A stretch of 64,000 nucleotides of DNA, from positions 19,654,001 through 19,718,000 of the forward strand of contig OZ234498.1 in assembly GCA_965153455.1 (NCBI GenBank). Direction: 5' to 3'. Of this stretch, positions 13,445 to 27,820 are shown in pieces. Under the pieces are notes generated by a model, which worked only from the letters and a program-made list of their open reading frames with translations, searched no databases and was not told the origin of the DNA. Position numbers and translations under genes: made by a program. The stretch's first letter is position 1; the number at the start of each line of letters is the position of its first letter. This DNA comes from Sphagnum compactum (taxonomy: Eukaryota > Bryophyta > Sphagnopsida > Sphagnales).

Positions 13445-13770
13445 GCATCAAATGTATACTAAGGAATGAAAATTTTACAAAGTGAAATAACTAGGACCCA
13501 AACTAGTTTTTCCACTAGTTTTTGTGGTAGACTAAGTTTTCATCTTGTCTTTCTTTTTCCTGTGCACCTCCATTGTTGCTACATGTATTTTCACTACTCT
13601 TACTTGTACAACTAGGTACTATAATTACTCTCAAACCTCGTGCATTAAATGTTAAATTTCAGCATTTCATACTGGGATTTAATTATAAAAATTCACCTTG
13701 TGGATACCACTGAAAGAGGGGATAGGGGGTGAAAGGAGGCCCAAAGACAGGATGAAGACAGGGTGATTTG
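13445..13770. repeat. Dispersed repeat R2, copy 1 (inverse of 39830-40125)
   Basis: This block aligns to the reverse complement of the segment near 39.83-40.12 kb. Shared strings include CTCAAACC.CGTGCATTAAATG, TTTCAGCATTTCATACTG and GGATACCACTGAAAGAG. Identity is high over about 300 bp with small gaps. It has no coding capacity. It begins directly after copy B of the other element and marks the left edge of the gene island. Confidence 0.75.
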
Positions 13771-16528
13771 ACAAATAACTGTAATTTCTTAGCAACAATG
13801 TCCTAAGCCTAGCGCTCATGTTCACATTGAAGATTACAAATGTGTCTTGCAACCTCACTTGTTTACCCTGCAATCTACACAACTTTGATTGGTTTGCAAA
13901 GTATCCAATGCGATAATGTTGGTCCACAAATCATTGGTACTCTCGTAGTAGTTTAAAGTGTTCATGCTATTTGCAATCACTCACATTTCATTTCCATGCA
14001 AGATCACCTTCATTCCACCTTATATGACTTCTTGTTTTCAAACATAGAGGATTTTGATAGAATATTATGAAAGTTTTGAGGCTTTCTTCAATTGTACAAT
14101 TATCATGCAAGGCCATTATTAATTAGTTGTCTTTGTCTCCTATCCATAATCTAACATAATAGTCAGATGTTTTTGTTAGGGACCATAATCAACATAATCT
14201 TCCCTTTTTGAAAATGTAATCATGGTTTTTAAAGAAGTTGCCTCAAAATCCTCCATTTGGGAGAATAGGCATGCTCTGGACCATTGTGTCAAGTGCACCT
14301 ATGCGCTCACCGTACCATGCTCAGTTGCAGGCTTACCTGACACAATGATCATGAGCTTGCCCATTCTCTAATACAGAATGGGTCAAAACACATCCAATTG
14401 AAAAGTTGGAAATATCCAAATAGATCTCAAGGTCCCCAATTCAAGTCAAGAAATCTCTAAATTGGCATTGTCACCATAGTTCTCTTGAGCAATTCAAACA
14501 CTTCACCACTTGCATCATCCCATTCAAAATATTGGTCCAAGATGTGACCAAATTTATTGAACTCTTAACAAACTTACAATAATAGTAACCAATTGCAAGA
14601 ATGATCACAAGACTTAACATTGATCTTGGTGACTCCCAACCTAATTAGGTCACCGTCATCTTCCTCTCATACATCTTGAAATCCATCACCCATCGATCAT
14701 GGGTGATCTTGTTGTTAGCTAAACTATTCAACAAATCTATTTTGGATTAATCATAACATTAGGTCCTTACTTGAGACTCAACAACCATACACCACACATC
14801 TGACTAATAAGAGCATTATACCACTGTGTTAATTTTTGTAACATGGTATAAAACATCAGGAATAAACCCAAGTGCATAAGGTATCTGAAAAAACACATTT
14901 GGATCAGTTGGAATGTTTGATGACAACATTACTGCACACACAAGAATAATTGCAAATGTTTAGGGAATGCAAACACAATGTCACTAAAGCTAGAACCTTA
15001 TCAATGCAATATCTTCATTCAATAATTTGGAAATGACTTTTGTTACCCAACAGACAATTACTGTAAGAGATGACATACCATTAAAGCTCATTGCACAAAT
15101 TTCAGAGGTTCTTGTCAGCAGTGCAATTGAACTCGTAGATTAACTTGCCCTGCAACTTGCATTCTTGTTGCCCAAAGTAGGTGCATATGCATTTTCAGCA
15201 TACTTGACTGAAGAAGACTGTTGAGAATTTGTTTGACTAATGAACTTATCTAGACTGTTGAAAATCTGAGAATTTGGATGGGAAGAATAGCTATTTAACA
15301 GTCGAAAGCACAGATTTGACTACCTGCCAATCTTTTAATGCTTTGAGTTCTTACTGATCATGGTCGGCAGAGCTACTACCCTCAGTCACCCCAAATTTGT
15401 TCACATACGTACCTTCCACCTGTAAAATTGCACTACTCTGATGAAACTGATATAGCAAAATTTTGCTCATGGCTGCACTGTAATGCCTGAGGTTTGCATT
15501 TTGCAAATGCTCAAATAGAAAATGCACTTCCCTTAGCTATGATATTTCAACATATCATTCTTCAGTTCCCACTCTTTTGCATCCTGGATTCCATTCAAGG
15601 TAATAAGCCTTACCTTGCCTCTTTCACAAAGACTTAAGTCACCCAAGAGCTCTCATAAACATGGTATCTTGACCCTCCTCATAATGCAACTGAGAATCAC
15701 CCTTGTCGTTCCAGGTACCTGATATACATGGGGAGCACCGACATTTTGTCAGGATACAATGGGAAACAAATTATCTTTTGGTCCACTGTGAAATTGCAAA
15801 TGTGTGTGTTCAAATGTTGAAGGATAGAGCAAATATACATGGCCTTTTCCAGCATGTTCCAATTCCAGCATGCTGGCTGAAACTGTAAGATCATCAGCAC
15901 TGTAATTCTGTAACCTAATCCAACATCTGTCAATTCTACATTAAATGAGATGGCAGACATGTTCTGGAGCATTTTCTACCCATTAGGGTGAGTCTGTGAC
16001 TGGAGAAGAACTACAGCGACTGAAAGTCCTACAAGTACAACATGTTCAATGAGTAACACAGAACCAGAAAAAAATGCACCTGGCTGTTGAATAACCAGCC
16101 TGAAACCAAGCCAGCAACATCTCACTGATGCCATCCTTCTCCTCTTCAGGATTGGTACCTGCAAAACCCCTCCACATTTCAGATTGCATGCATTTGAACC
16201 TCTGATTGAACAAAAATCAAGTTTCATCTGAAGCCTCACACTCCACAAAGAACACTGAGTTACTCTTTGTGAAGCCTCATGCTTCCCAAAGAGTAAAGAT
16301 CTGTAAGTTATGTAGTGTGGGAAAAGCTCAAAATAGAATGTGTATGTCTGCACTTGTGGCAATCAGCTGATCAACTTGTATATCAAAGTAATCTCATTAA
16401 AAAAGAGCTAGAAACTTGCATCCATGTATCCAAAAGTGATTGGGTGATATTACCCGTGCAACATACTGAATGCACACATTTCACAATTTCCTGAAATCAT
16501 CACAGTAATCTCCAAAGCTAAGAGAAGC
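13771..16528. other. Intergenic DNA 3' of the SMN-like gene
   Basis: No coding exon could be supported. The stretch is less AT-rich than the DNA to the left and holds a strong hairpin at 14252-14385, listed separately. Parts may be 3' untranslated sequence or unrecognised transcript of the minus-strand gene. Confidence 0.5.
14252..14385 (-). ncRNA. MicroRNA-like hairpin candidate
   Basis: The arms 14261-14296 and 14337-14372 are reverse complements over 36 positions with six differences, separated by about 40 nt. Three of the six differences would be A-C mismatches in a plus-strand RNA but become G-U pairs in a minus-strand RNA, so the minus-strand fold has only three true mismatches. This size and shape fit a plant MIRNA foldback. 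Neither arm matches a conserved plant miRNA family I know. It lies about 2.1 kb beyond the stop of the minus-strand SMN-like gene. A decayed inverted-repeat transposon is the main alternative. Confidence 0.4.
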
Positions 16529-18670
16529 TTATCTGTCAAAGTTTCCTCTCCCCATAATACCAATCCATATGATGGACAATAGCAAACAAAGTGTGGATGC
16601 TTGAGGTTGCTCCATGACAAAGTTTTCAGGATATCTGCCTGGATACTCATAAAAACTGATCATTATTGATGTGGAGAAAACACCTGATGTTGATGCATTT
16701 TTAACTGAAACTGCACTTTTCACTGCCTCCACAGCTTCTGTGGCAACCTTTGTGGCAAATGCAGCAGGATCCTTGACTGAGGGTGGCCTTGCTACTTGAC
16801 AAGGATTACCCAAATGACTGTCATGCCCATACTGGGCCAAGCATGGAGCAGTAGCCATAGGTTCTGCAGGTGTAATATATTGACCTATTAGGTCTGAGTT
16901 ACCAACAAATATGGAACCCAACAAACATCAAACTGCTACAGCACATCCAGGGCTGGTCACTGCTCATTAGCTCAGACTCCTTTCAGCAATTACGTTTAGC
17001 AGCCTCAGCCTAAGGCTTCCTCACAACTGAACTCACAATCTTCATGTATCTGTTTTCATTGGGAATTGGCAATAAATGGCATGCAATGATTCAATACAAA
17101 TCTGAATTAATGCAAAGCACAAACATCATACCTCCCCAAAGGCATAAAGAGAAAGGGTGAATCACCATGAGGTTGTCTGCAAGACCAGCAAGCCTGGTAG
17201 AAAGGTGGAGATGGGTATGAAGCCCAGCCCTGAGCATGGGCTGACTGATAGGGGAAATAATGAGCATTGGAAACATCAACATGAGCAGCTGTCTGCTCAG
17301 TTGTTCCATTGTCAGTCGAAGGCTGCAGGCTGCCGGTGCCCTGACCCATTGGGTAGGCACCTAAGTGGTAAAGCTGTTGATACAGTATCTTTTGTTGCTG
17401 TTCCAGCTCCTGTAGCTGCTGCCAAACTTGATGCCAGGGCTGCCACTCTAACTGAACATACCAATATTCATGTTCAGGTCAAAAACCTCTCTCTCAGTCT
17501 TCCTGTTGCTTCACTACATGTCATTGCATAGATAAAAACGTCTTTATAGGCAACAAATTCATCACTCATTGCAATAGATTGAAATAGAGGCAAAAGATTG
17601 CAAAAAACCTCAGCTGCCTTCTCAACCTCATCAATAGGCTGAGTTGGTGCTTGCTGCTCCTCAAGATTTGCAGAGTAGGTTTCCTGACATGGATGCTGCT
17701 TCATGTCAACTGTGGCTTTGTCTGCATCTTCCTCATGAGTCAGAGGGATGGAAATGTCAGCATCATCCTCTGTTTGTTCCTTCCTTACCTCCTCTTCCCT
17801 GGTATCACATCATTTTGCAAAAAAACCTCAGCTCACATTAGAGGTGCGAGCCAAACAGTCATTAGGAAAATCTGCATCCTGAGTTTCTGACCAGATTTCT
17901 GGAAAGCAAGAGGAATGGCAGTGACCATTTGCAAAGCACTACAAAAGAGACAATTCCCAGAATCTGCTTACCAGATTTGAAGACTACTGTCATTGGAGTT
18001 TTTGTGATCATCATGACCTCCTGTCACCTGTGTCTCCAACTTTCTCTGCTTGGTTTTGTTGCTCTTGCCTACCACTTCATGTTTCTCCTTTTACCACACA
18101 CAAACAAACACACAAAGCTGATTAACTACTACATGTCCCTCTGCTGCAGCTTCAAAATTACGGTCTCTTACAGGCATTGGATTTCTATCCCTCACAACTG
18201 CAATTTGCAGATTCTAGCTCAATCAGTGGAGACTTGCCACCTTGAGGTCAGAGACAGCATGTGCCAAGAATGCTTCATTCCCTTTAAGAGAGGAAAACAA
18301 ATGCATCACTTTTTGCATTGTGAGCAGAGACATTTATAGTGGACTTCAAACTCTCAAATTATCTAAAGAAGCTGCTTAAAACCTAAACCCTTGATGATTT
18401 CTTTTTTGCATCAGTTCAGCATGTGGAGATCTAACAACAGCACCATCTCTCAAGCAAAAATCTGTAAGACACTGGGTTTCAAAAATCTCATGATGATTTT
18501 CTCCAAAAGCTTGAGAATATAACAAACACACACACATATTTTTCTTTGGGGTACATGTTGGATCCAGCTTCAGAGATTCAAGCAACGCTCTTGCGAAATC
18601 ATACCAGGTACTTCGCCATTGCATTGTTGAATGCGTCGATGAGCGCCGAATCATCCCACACTGCGGACAT
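16529..18670 (-). CDS. SMN: Survival motor neuron (SMN)-like protein
   Basis: The ATG at 18670 opens VWDDSALIDAFNNAMAKYL, the N-terminal Gemin2-binding helix of SMN (family pattern WDDSALI.A...A....), and this exon ends at a GT donor at 18604. Further exons on the same strand give an acidic stretch (EEDADKATVDMKQ and NLLPLFQSIAMSDEFVAYKD near 17550-17770), a glutamine-rich block WQQLQELEQQQKILYQQLYHLG near 17350-17420, and FATKVATEAVEAVKSAV near 16700-16770. The last frame ends at 16529 with FYEYPGRYPENFVMEQ, which sits where the YG box should be but is degenerate. SMN oligomerises and assembles Sm cores on spliceosomal snRNAs in the cytoplasm and Cajal bodies. Plant SMN lacks a Tudor domain and none is seen here. 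The middle exons do not all join in one obvious frame, so the exon set is incomplete or the gene is partly damaged. Confidence 0.7.
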
Positions 18671-18916
18671 GGTTCCCGAAGATTTGCAACACAGACCTGG
18701 GGCTTCGAAGGAAGCTCTCTAAACCCTAAACCCCAATTTTTTGTCCTTTCTGGCACTTCCCCTTCCCCCAGGGACGACGACACAACAAATTCGGATCGAT
18801 AAACAAAAAGAGGCTCTGCGATTCCAGAACTGTCTGAAAATCAAATTGCCCGGCAAATCCAACAAATCTCTGGGCACACAATTGCTGCAAGGGTTTGCAA
18901 GGTCGCGAGCAAGGAG

Positions 18917-19070
18917 TGCTGTACAGGGTTCAGGGTTTTAGGGTTTAGAGAGAAGCGCTGGAGCACGACAGTTTGTCCCCCTCCAGACACTTTCATGAAC
19001 AGGGTTTAGGATTTTAGGTTTTAGGGTTTTAGGTCGTCTTAGGGTTTCAGGGTTTAGTGTTGAGGGTCGT
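18917..19070. promoter_or_regulatory. Telo-box cluster
   Basis: Many copies of AGGGTTT/TTTAGGG and near variants are packed into about 150 bp, just upstream of the SMN-like gene and of any plus-strand transcript to the right. Telo-boxes (AAACCCTAA) are common promoter elements of plant housekeeping genes. The density also resembles a short degenerate telomere-like tract. Confidence 0.55.
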
Positions 19071-19158
19071 CTTAGGACAACATTGGCGTGTCATTCTAAT
19101 GAACTAAGGGTGTGGAAGTTACCATATTTTCGTGCATTTTCTGTCTCTGGTCTTGCTC

Positions 19159-19161
19159 TTT

Positions 19162-19198
<37 letters not shown>

Positions 19199-19199
19199 T
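19159..19199. repeat. (CT)n(CA)n microsatellite
   Basis: A run of CT dinucleotides passes directly into a run of CA dinucleotides. It is a simple sequence repeat with no coding meaning. Confidence 0.9.
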
Positions 19200-19254
19200 A
19201 TGGGCTGGAGGTTTTCTTAATCTTTTTTGCCTTAGATGGGAGTAGTGAGAAAAT

Positions 19255-20135
19255 AATACAAATATACATCGGTTCTTGGCCAGATTGATGACTTGGTGGA
19301 GACTACAGCATTCATGCAGTCGACACCTCAATGAAAAACATCTGCAAGAATGATGCCAATGATATATGTAAACATCTTCCACTACTACTACTGGTCAACC
19401 TGGAAATTTTAAAACAAACTGCTGACAATTTCAATGTGAATATTGATCAGAAAGTAGATCAGATGTTCAGCATCATCGCGTGCAGGAAGTCAGGTCCTTC
19501 AATGAAGATGTCTCTCCAGTTGGCCTCATCACCTATGTTCCTGATAGCCCATTAGCCCATTGTCTTCTCTAAGCATGTTAAGAATAGCCAAGAAAAACAA
19601 GGGTTTTAAGAAGGAACACTGCATAGTCAGTGCAGTGCAGTTCTGTTTAAGTTGGGTGCAAGAACAGATTATCTTATTGGAAGCACCACACATGGTTAGC
19701 TTCATGCTGCACTTCCACATTAACATTAACTTGAGATTGCAGTTTCACCCCATCAGCCTACAGCTCATACACTCTGACTGTCTGCCATCACTGATTTTCC
19801 AGGATTCCAGATTTCATGCAGTCATACCTCCAGTAGAAGCAGGAACTTATCCTTGCAAAACTAATTGCAAGATGCTATTTAGCCACTGTACAATTGCCAC
19901 ATTCTTTGGCCTAACATGGAGAAAGGGGACTTCACCTGTCCAATGCCCAGAGTCAGGACCAGGACTTACCACCCGATGTTGACTTATGGCCCTTAAGATT
20001 TCTATGGGCAGTATTATTACTGCAGTGCATGATCTCCTAGACAAGATGGACACAGAACTCAAAAGTATCGATGACAGCCTAACGCGTTGTCATAATTCAC
20101 TGAGTGCAAAATTTAGTGTCATGATTCTGCTTTGA
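19255..20135 (+). other. Possible plus-strand exons of an unrecognised gene
   Basis: Several short open stretches have coding-like composition: SVLGQIDDLVETTAFMQ near 19270-19320, NVNIDQKVDQMFSIIA near 19434-19480, and HDLLDKMDTELKSIDDSLTR near 20020-20080, the last open to a TGA at 20133-20135. Their heptad-like spacing suggests a coiled coil. If real, the 3' end overlaps the 3' end of the RTN4IP1-like gene tail to tail by about 17 bp. No family is recognised and I could not build a complete spliced frame. Confidence 0.3.
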
Positions 20136-23031
20136 CTTCCAACACAACTTTCCCATGTGCTTTCTTCCCTTCTCTCACTCTATGTGCCTCTGCAGCCTCC
20201 TCCAGCGGAAGTGTGTGCCCCACTGGTACTTTAAGCCGTCCATCCTTGGTAAGCCTTGCTATTTCTTCCAATGCTTCTGCATCTGTCCTCATAATTGTCC
20301 ACCAGTAGTCTGCATTCCATGTGGCAACCCACACTGAAATCATCACCATTGCTTGATTGCATGCATGATATTGAGTTTTTAAGACTAGAGGATCCTGTAG
20401 GTGCAAATGGTTGAGATTAATTATCAGCAAAGAAATGGAGGTCCTTGTGAAAGAAACTTGACAAACAAAGACCATCATTTGCAGGCCTACTGTGATGGCA
20501 AACTCACCAATCCCATACTGTTGTTTATAGCGGATTTTCTTTTTCAACAACACTGCTGCTGCTGCAGCTCCACCTGCCACTAGGCCATATCTATCTGCCA
20601 AAGTCACTGTTTCTCCCTGGATACATACAGCACTGTGAGAGGACGCTAAAGTCTGCTGGATATGGAGAACTACCACAAGACAAACAGACTAGCCATGGCA
20701 AACTTCTGTATTCATGTGGAACATATTCTGGCCACTGCACAATATAGCTTGACTGGCCTTGAAAGTTTCAACACTTAGCAGAGCAAAAAACGAAGTTCAT
20801 CATTAGAGCTGTGGAATTCTGGATGGAGAGAAAGGGGTCCAGTGTGGGAATTGCACTGCACCCTGGAATATTCAGTGTGCCAACCTGGAGGGTAAGGTAA
20901 TGTCCGCCTGCTCGTAGAAGCCTGATGCCTGCAGCTTCAGTCTCAGGCAGCCCAATGGTATCCAAAACCACATCAAAACTGTCGGTGAATTGCAACTCAA
21001 TGTTCTGTCAGCAAACAGACATGAATCAAATGCATGGTGAGACAACAGTCTGACTAGAGAAACTTACAAACACACAACCAAGAGCCAAATGGATGTAGAA
21101 GAAGCAGTAGTCAATACAGTCAACACTTAAAACTGTTGCCAAAACTGCTTCATAAACAGGGCAGATGTTCCCACCAGCAGGCAGGCTAGCAAAAACTTTA
21201 TGCCTTGAGCCCTATACTGATGATTGAAGAGAGATATGAAGAGAGGTAAGTTACCGGGGTGGTGTAGTCAATGACTTCCATGGCACCTGCCTCCTTCACA
21301 CGCTCCATGCTTCGTTTGCCACAAGTGCATGCAACATAGCATTCTGTGCTTTGTGCCAACTGGATGGCTGTGAGTCCAACAGCTCCACCACCACCCATCA
21401 CAAGAATTCTCTGCCTGTCACACCAAGACAGATCTTCCATATCTAGATTAATTCCATCCTCCTCAGGGAAAAAGACATTAAACACTCTCATTTTGTAAGG
21501 GTGTCACACCTGGGTAGCTGATTATGGTTATGGACTGCTGTTTGAATGAAGTGTCTTGATGATAGTACCAATAGATAAGTCCATGATATATGTATATAGA
21601 CAGGAAACATGGCAGGGGACCATTATGATATATGCATAGGCAGGAAACATTGCAGAGGATCATTCCATACAATTACAGAGTGACAATGTCTTACCCTTTC
21701 TTGATCTGTGCAGTACTCCTCAATGCTCGCCATGCAGTTAATGCAGCAAATGGGATGGCAGCTGCTTCCTGTGACACGTTGTAAAGCAGTGAATTACTTA
21801 GTTTGGGCAAACTATGCATATGGCAGTAACATCAGTGCAAAAGTCAAGAGTGGAAAATGATATAGGATTCTGACAGGCAGGCAATCACACAATGTGGGAA
21901 ATGTTGTCAGGCTTGTGGGCCAGTTGTTCCTCGTGGAGGATGGCATAGTCACTATATGTTCCTCGTGTTGCTGTGGGGTGCAATGCTCCAAAAACCTGCT
22001 CTCCTATGTGCAAACGCTGGACAGAATTTCCCACCCCTGTCACCTCACCACTCACATCTCTTCCAATAACTAATGGTAACAGAGGCTTAAACAATGAGCT
22101 CCCATAACCTCCTCGCATCTGCATCCATTGCACCCTCTTTCTTCTCAGAATACAAAAAATTCTGTCAACGTGATTCTCCCCTACTGGTCAGTAGTGTAAC
22201 ATCTGGAAGAAAAGCTTGACAACAGGTATGAGACATGCAGAAGCAAAGCACTTGCAAGCATAGAAACAGAGACCTGGACTGCTTCCCAAAAGGAGAAAGA
22301 AACATCACCCATGTGTCCTCCTACAATTGCCCACACACAAACACACACAAAAGTGCACATGCACAGATCATCCAGCATACAACAACATAGACACACAGAA
22401 TCACAGAAACACCACAGAGAAAAAAAAAAGAGCTTTTTACCCGTAGATCAAGAGGGTTGACACCGACAGCATGTGTGCGTACCAAAACTTCTGATGCTCC
22501 CAACTCTGGCAGAGCCACATCCTCCCGCACTTGCAACACCTGTCAGTAGTATTGTTCCACTCATCAGCATAGAGTGCCACCAAGCCAAACCTTATGGCTC
22601 CAAACCCTAAAGCTTTCAAATCAACCAATACTGTACATGGGTCTGCCTGATTGTCATGAAAAAACACAAAATGTGGAATTGTGCAAAGATATATCAATGG
22701 TGCAGAGCCACATCCTCCTGCACTTGCAACACCTATCAGTAGTATTGTTCCAGTACTCAGCATCGAGCACCACCAAGCCAAACCTTGTGGCTCCAAACCC
22801 TAAAGCTTGAAATCAACCACTACTGGACACGGGTCTGCCTGATTGTCCTAAAAAAACACAAAATGCGGAATTGTACAAGAATATATCAATGGTGCTGAGG
22901 CTCACATCCGGGCCTCCAAATTCTGATAGAATTACAGCTCTGCATGTGGTGAGATAGCGTTTGATCCCCAGGAATTCCGTTGCCTGACTGCTACGAAACA
23001 AGCAAGTTTGCAATCCGTGAGTCCACATCAT
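20119..23031 (-). CDS. RTN4IP1: RTN4IP1-like mitochondrial NAD(P)H:quinone oxidoreductase (MDR superfamily)
   Basis: Eight exons join in frame to 376 aa: 23031-22906, 22539-22441, 22118-21891, 21768-21695, 21414-21255, 21004-20885, 20616-20508 and 20333-20119, all with GT-AG junctions. The GroES-like half holds EFGGPDVLQVREDV, VGVNPLDLRMR..YG, IGRDVSGEV..VGNSV and FGALHP; the Rossmann half has GGGGAVG at residues 183-189, then DYTTP and DVVLDTIG..ETE. The blocks follow human RTN4IP1 (OPA10) and its plant relatives from end to end. The N-terminal ~27 residues are basic and hydrophobic with no acidic residue until position 19, as expected of a mitochondrial targeting peptide. The family supports coenzyme Q metabolism and complex I. 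It is head to head with CDC48B, 654 bp apart. Intron 1 carries a tandem copy of part of exon 2. Confidence 0.92.
22513..22900. repeat. Tandem duplication in intron 1 of the RTN4IP1-like gene
   Basis: Two adjacent units of about 190 bp (22513-22704 and 22705-22900) align closely: GCCACATCCTCC.GCACTTGC, GGCTCCAAACCCTAAAGCTT and GGGTCTGCCTGATTGTC occur in both. Unit 1 contains the start of the true exon 2. Unit 2 holds a second copy of that exon start, with a TAG acceptor in place of CAG, which soon runs out of frame. Confidence 0.85.
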
Positions 23032-23685
23032 GATGATGAAGATGATGATGTTGTGGGGTCGGGAACGCTCTTTCTGTTGTTTCCCTTCTTCAATTTTGCT
23101 CAATAATGCTCATCGCTCCCTTTCTTTCATCTTCTTCTTCAATGTAGGTTTCCAACAAAGCTGCTGCAATAATACATACCAGGAGCGAACAAAGAAGAAT
23201 GAAGCTTCGTCTTCAAATGACGCACCTTTCTTCTCTGACAACAAGAATGATAAAGAAGAAGAAAGTAGAAGAAGAAGAAGAAGAAGAAGAAAGAGATTTA
23301 CTGAGCAGAAAAGCCAACAGTAAAACCAAAATTGTTTCTGGAGAAGAAGAAACTCCGCAACCTTTGAGTTGCAACTCTCTGGAACTGACAATGTTGTTGC
23401 AAAGTCGTTCAGAGTTTCAAAACGAGTTGTAGTAGTAGTAGTTGTTGTTGTTGTTGTTCTTCTTCTTCGTCCCTCTTCCTCGGAAAAAAAAACCATGATT
23501 CTGAAAGAAGGCAGCAGCAAAAGCAGCAGTAGCAATCCACAACATATAAAGCAGATTAGGGTACGTCTTCTGCTGCCTTGATCGAAGGTTTTTGTTTGAG
23601 AGATGTGAAGCTTTCTCTTCTATGTGTGTCTGGCTCTCTGTGTCTCTGGATTGATCGCACTTGCGAGCGAGAGCTTGGAGAGGAT
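23032..23685. promoter_or_regulatory. Shared region between divergent RTN4IP1-like and CDC48B genes
   Basis: The start codons face away from each other across 654 bp. The interval holds an ATG-rich GAT/CAT tract near 23029-23050, a GAA/AGA-rich tract at 23253-23300 and a GTA/GTT/CTT trinucleotide tract at 23427-23470. The latter two produce artefactual low-complexity frames on both strands. This is probably a bidirectional promoter with long purine/pyrimidine-rich leaders. No TATA box could be assigned. Confidence 0.5.

Positions 23686-27820
<4,135 letters not shown>

Noticed and set aside
15697-16362. Minus-strand frames of 91 and 128 codons
   Set aside because: No recognisable domain and no splice partners. 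Composition is not clearly coding. They lie 3' of the SMN-like stop.
23030-23580. Open frames rich in Lys/Glu/Arg or Leu/Val
   Set aside because: They are translations of GAA and GTT/CTT microsatellites in the promoter between two real genes.
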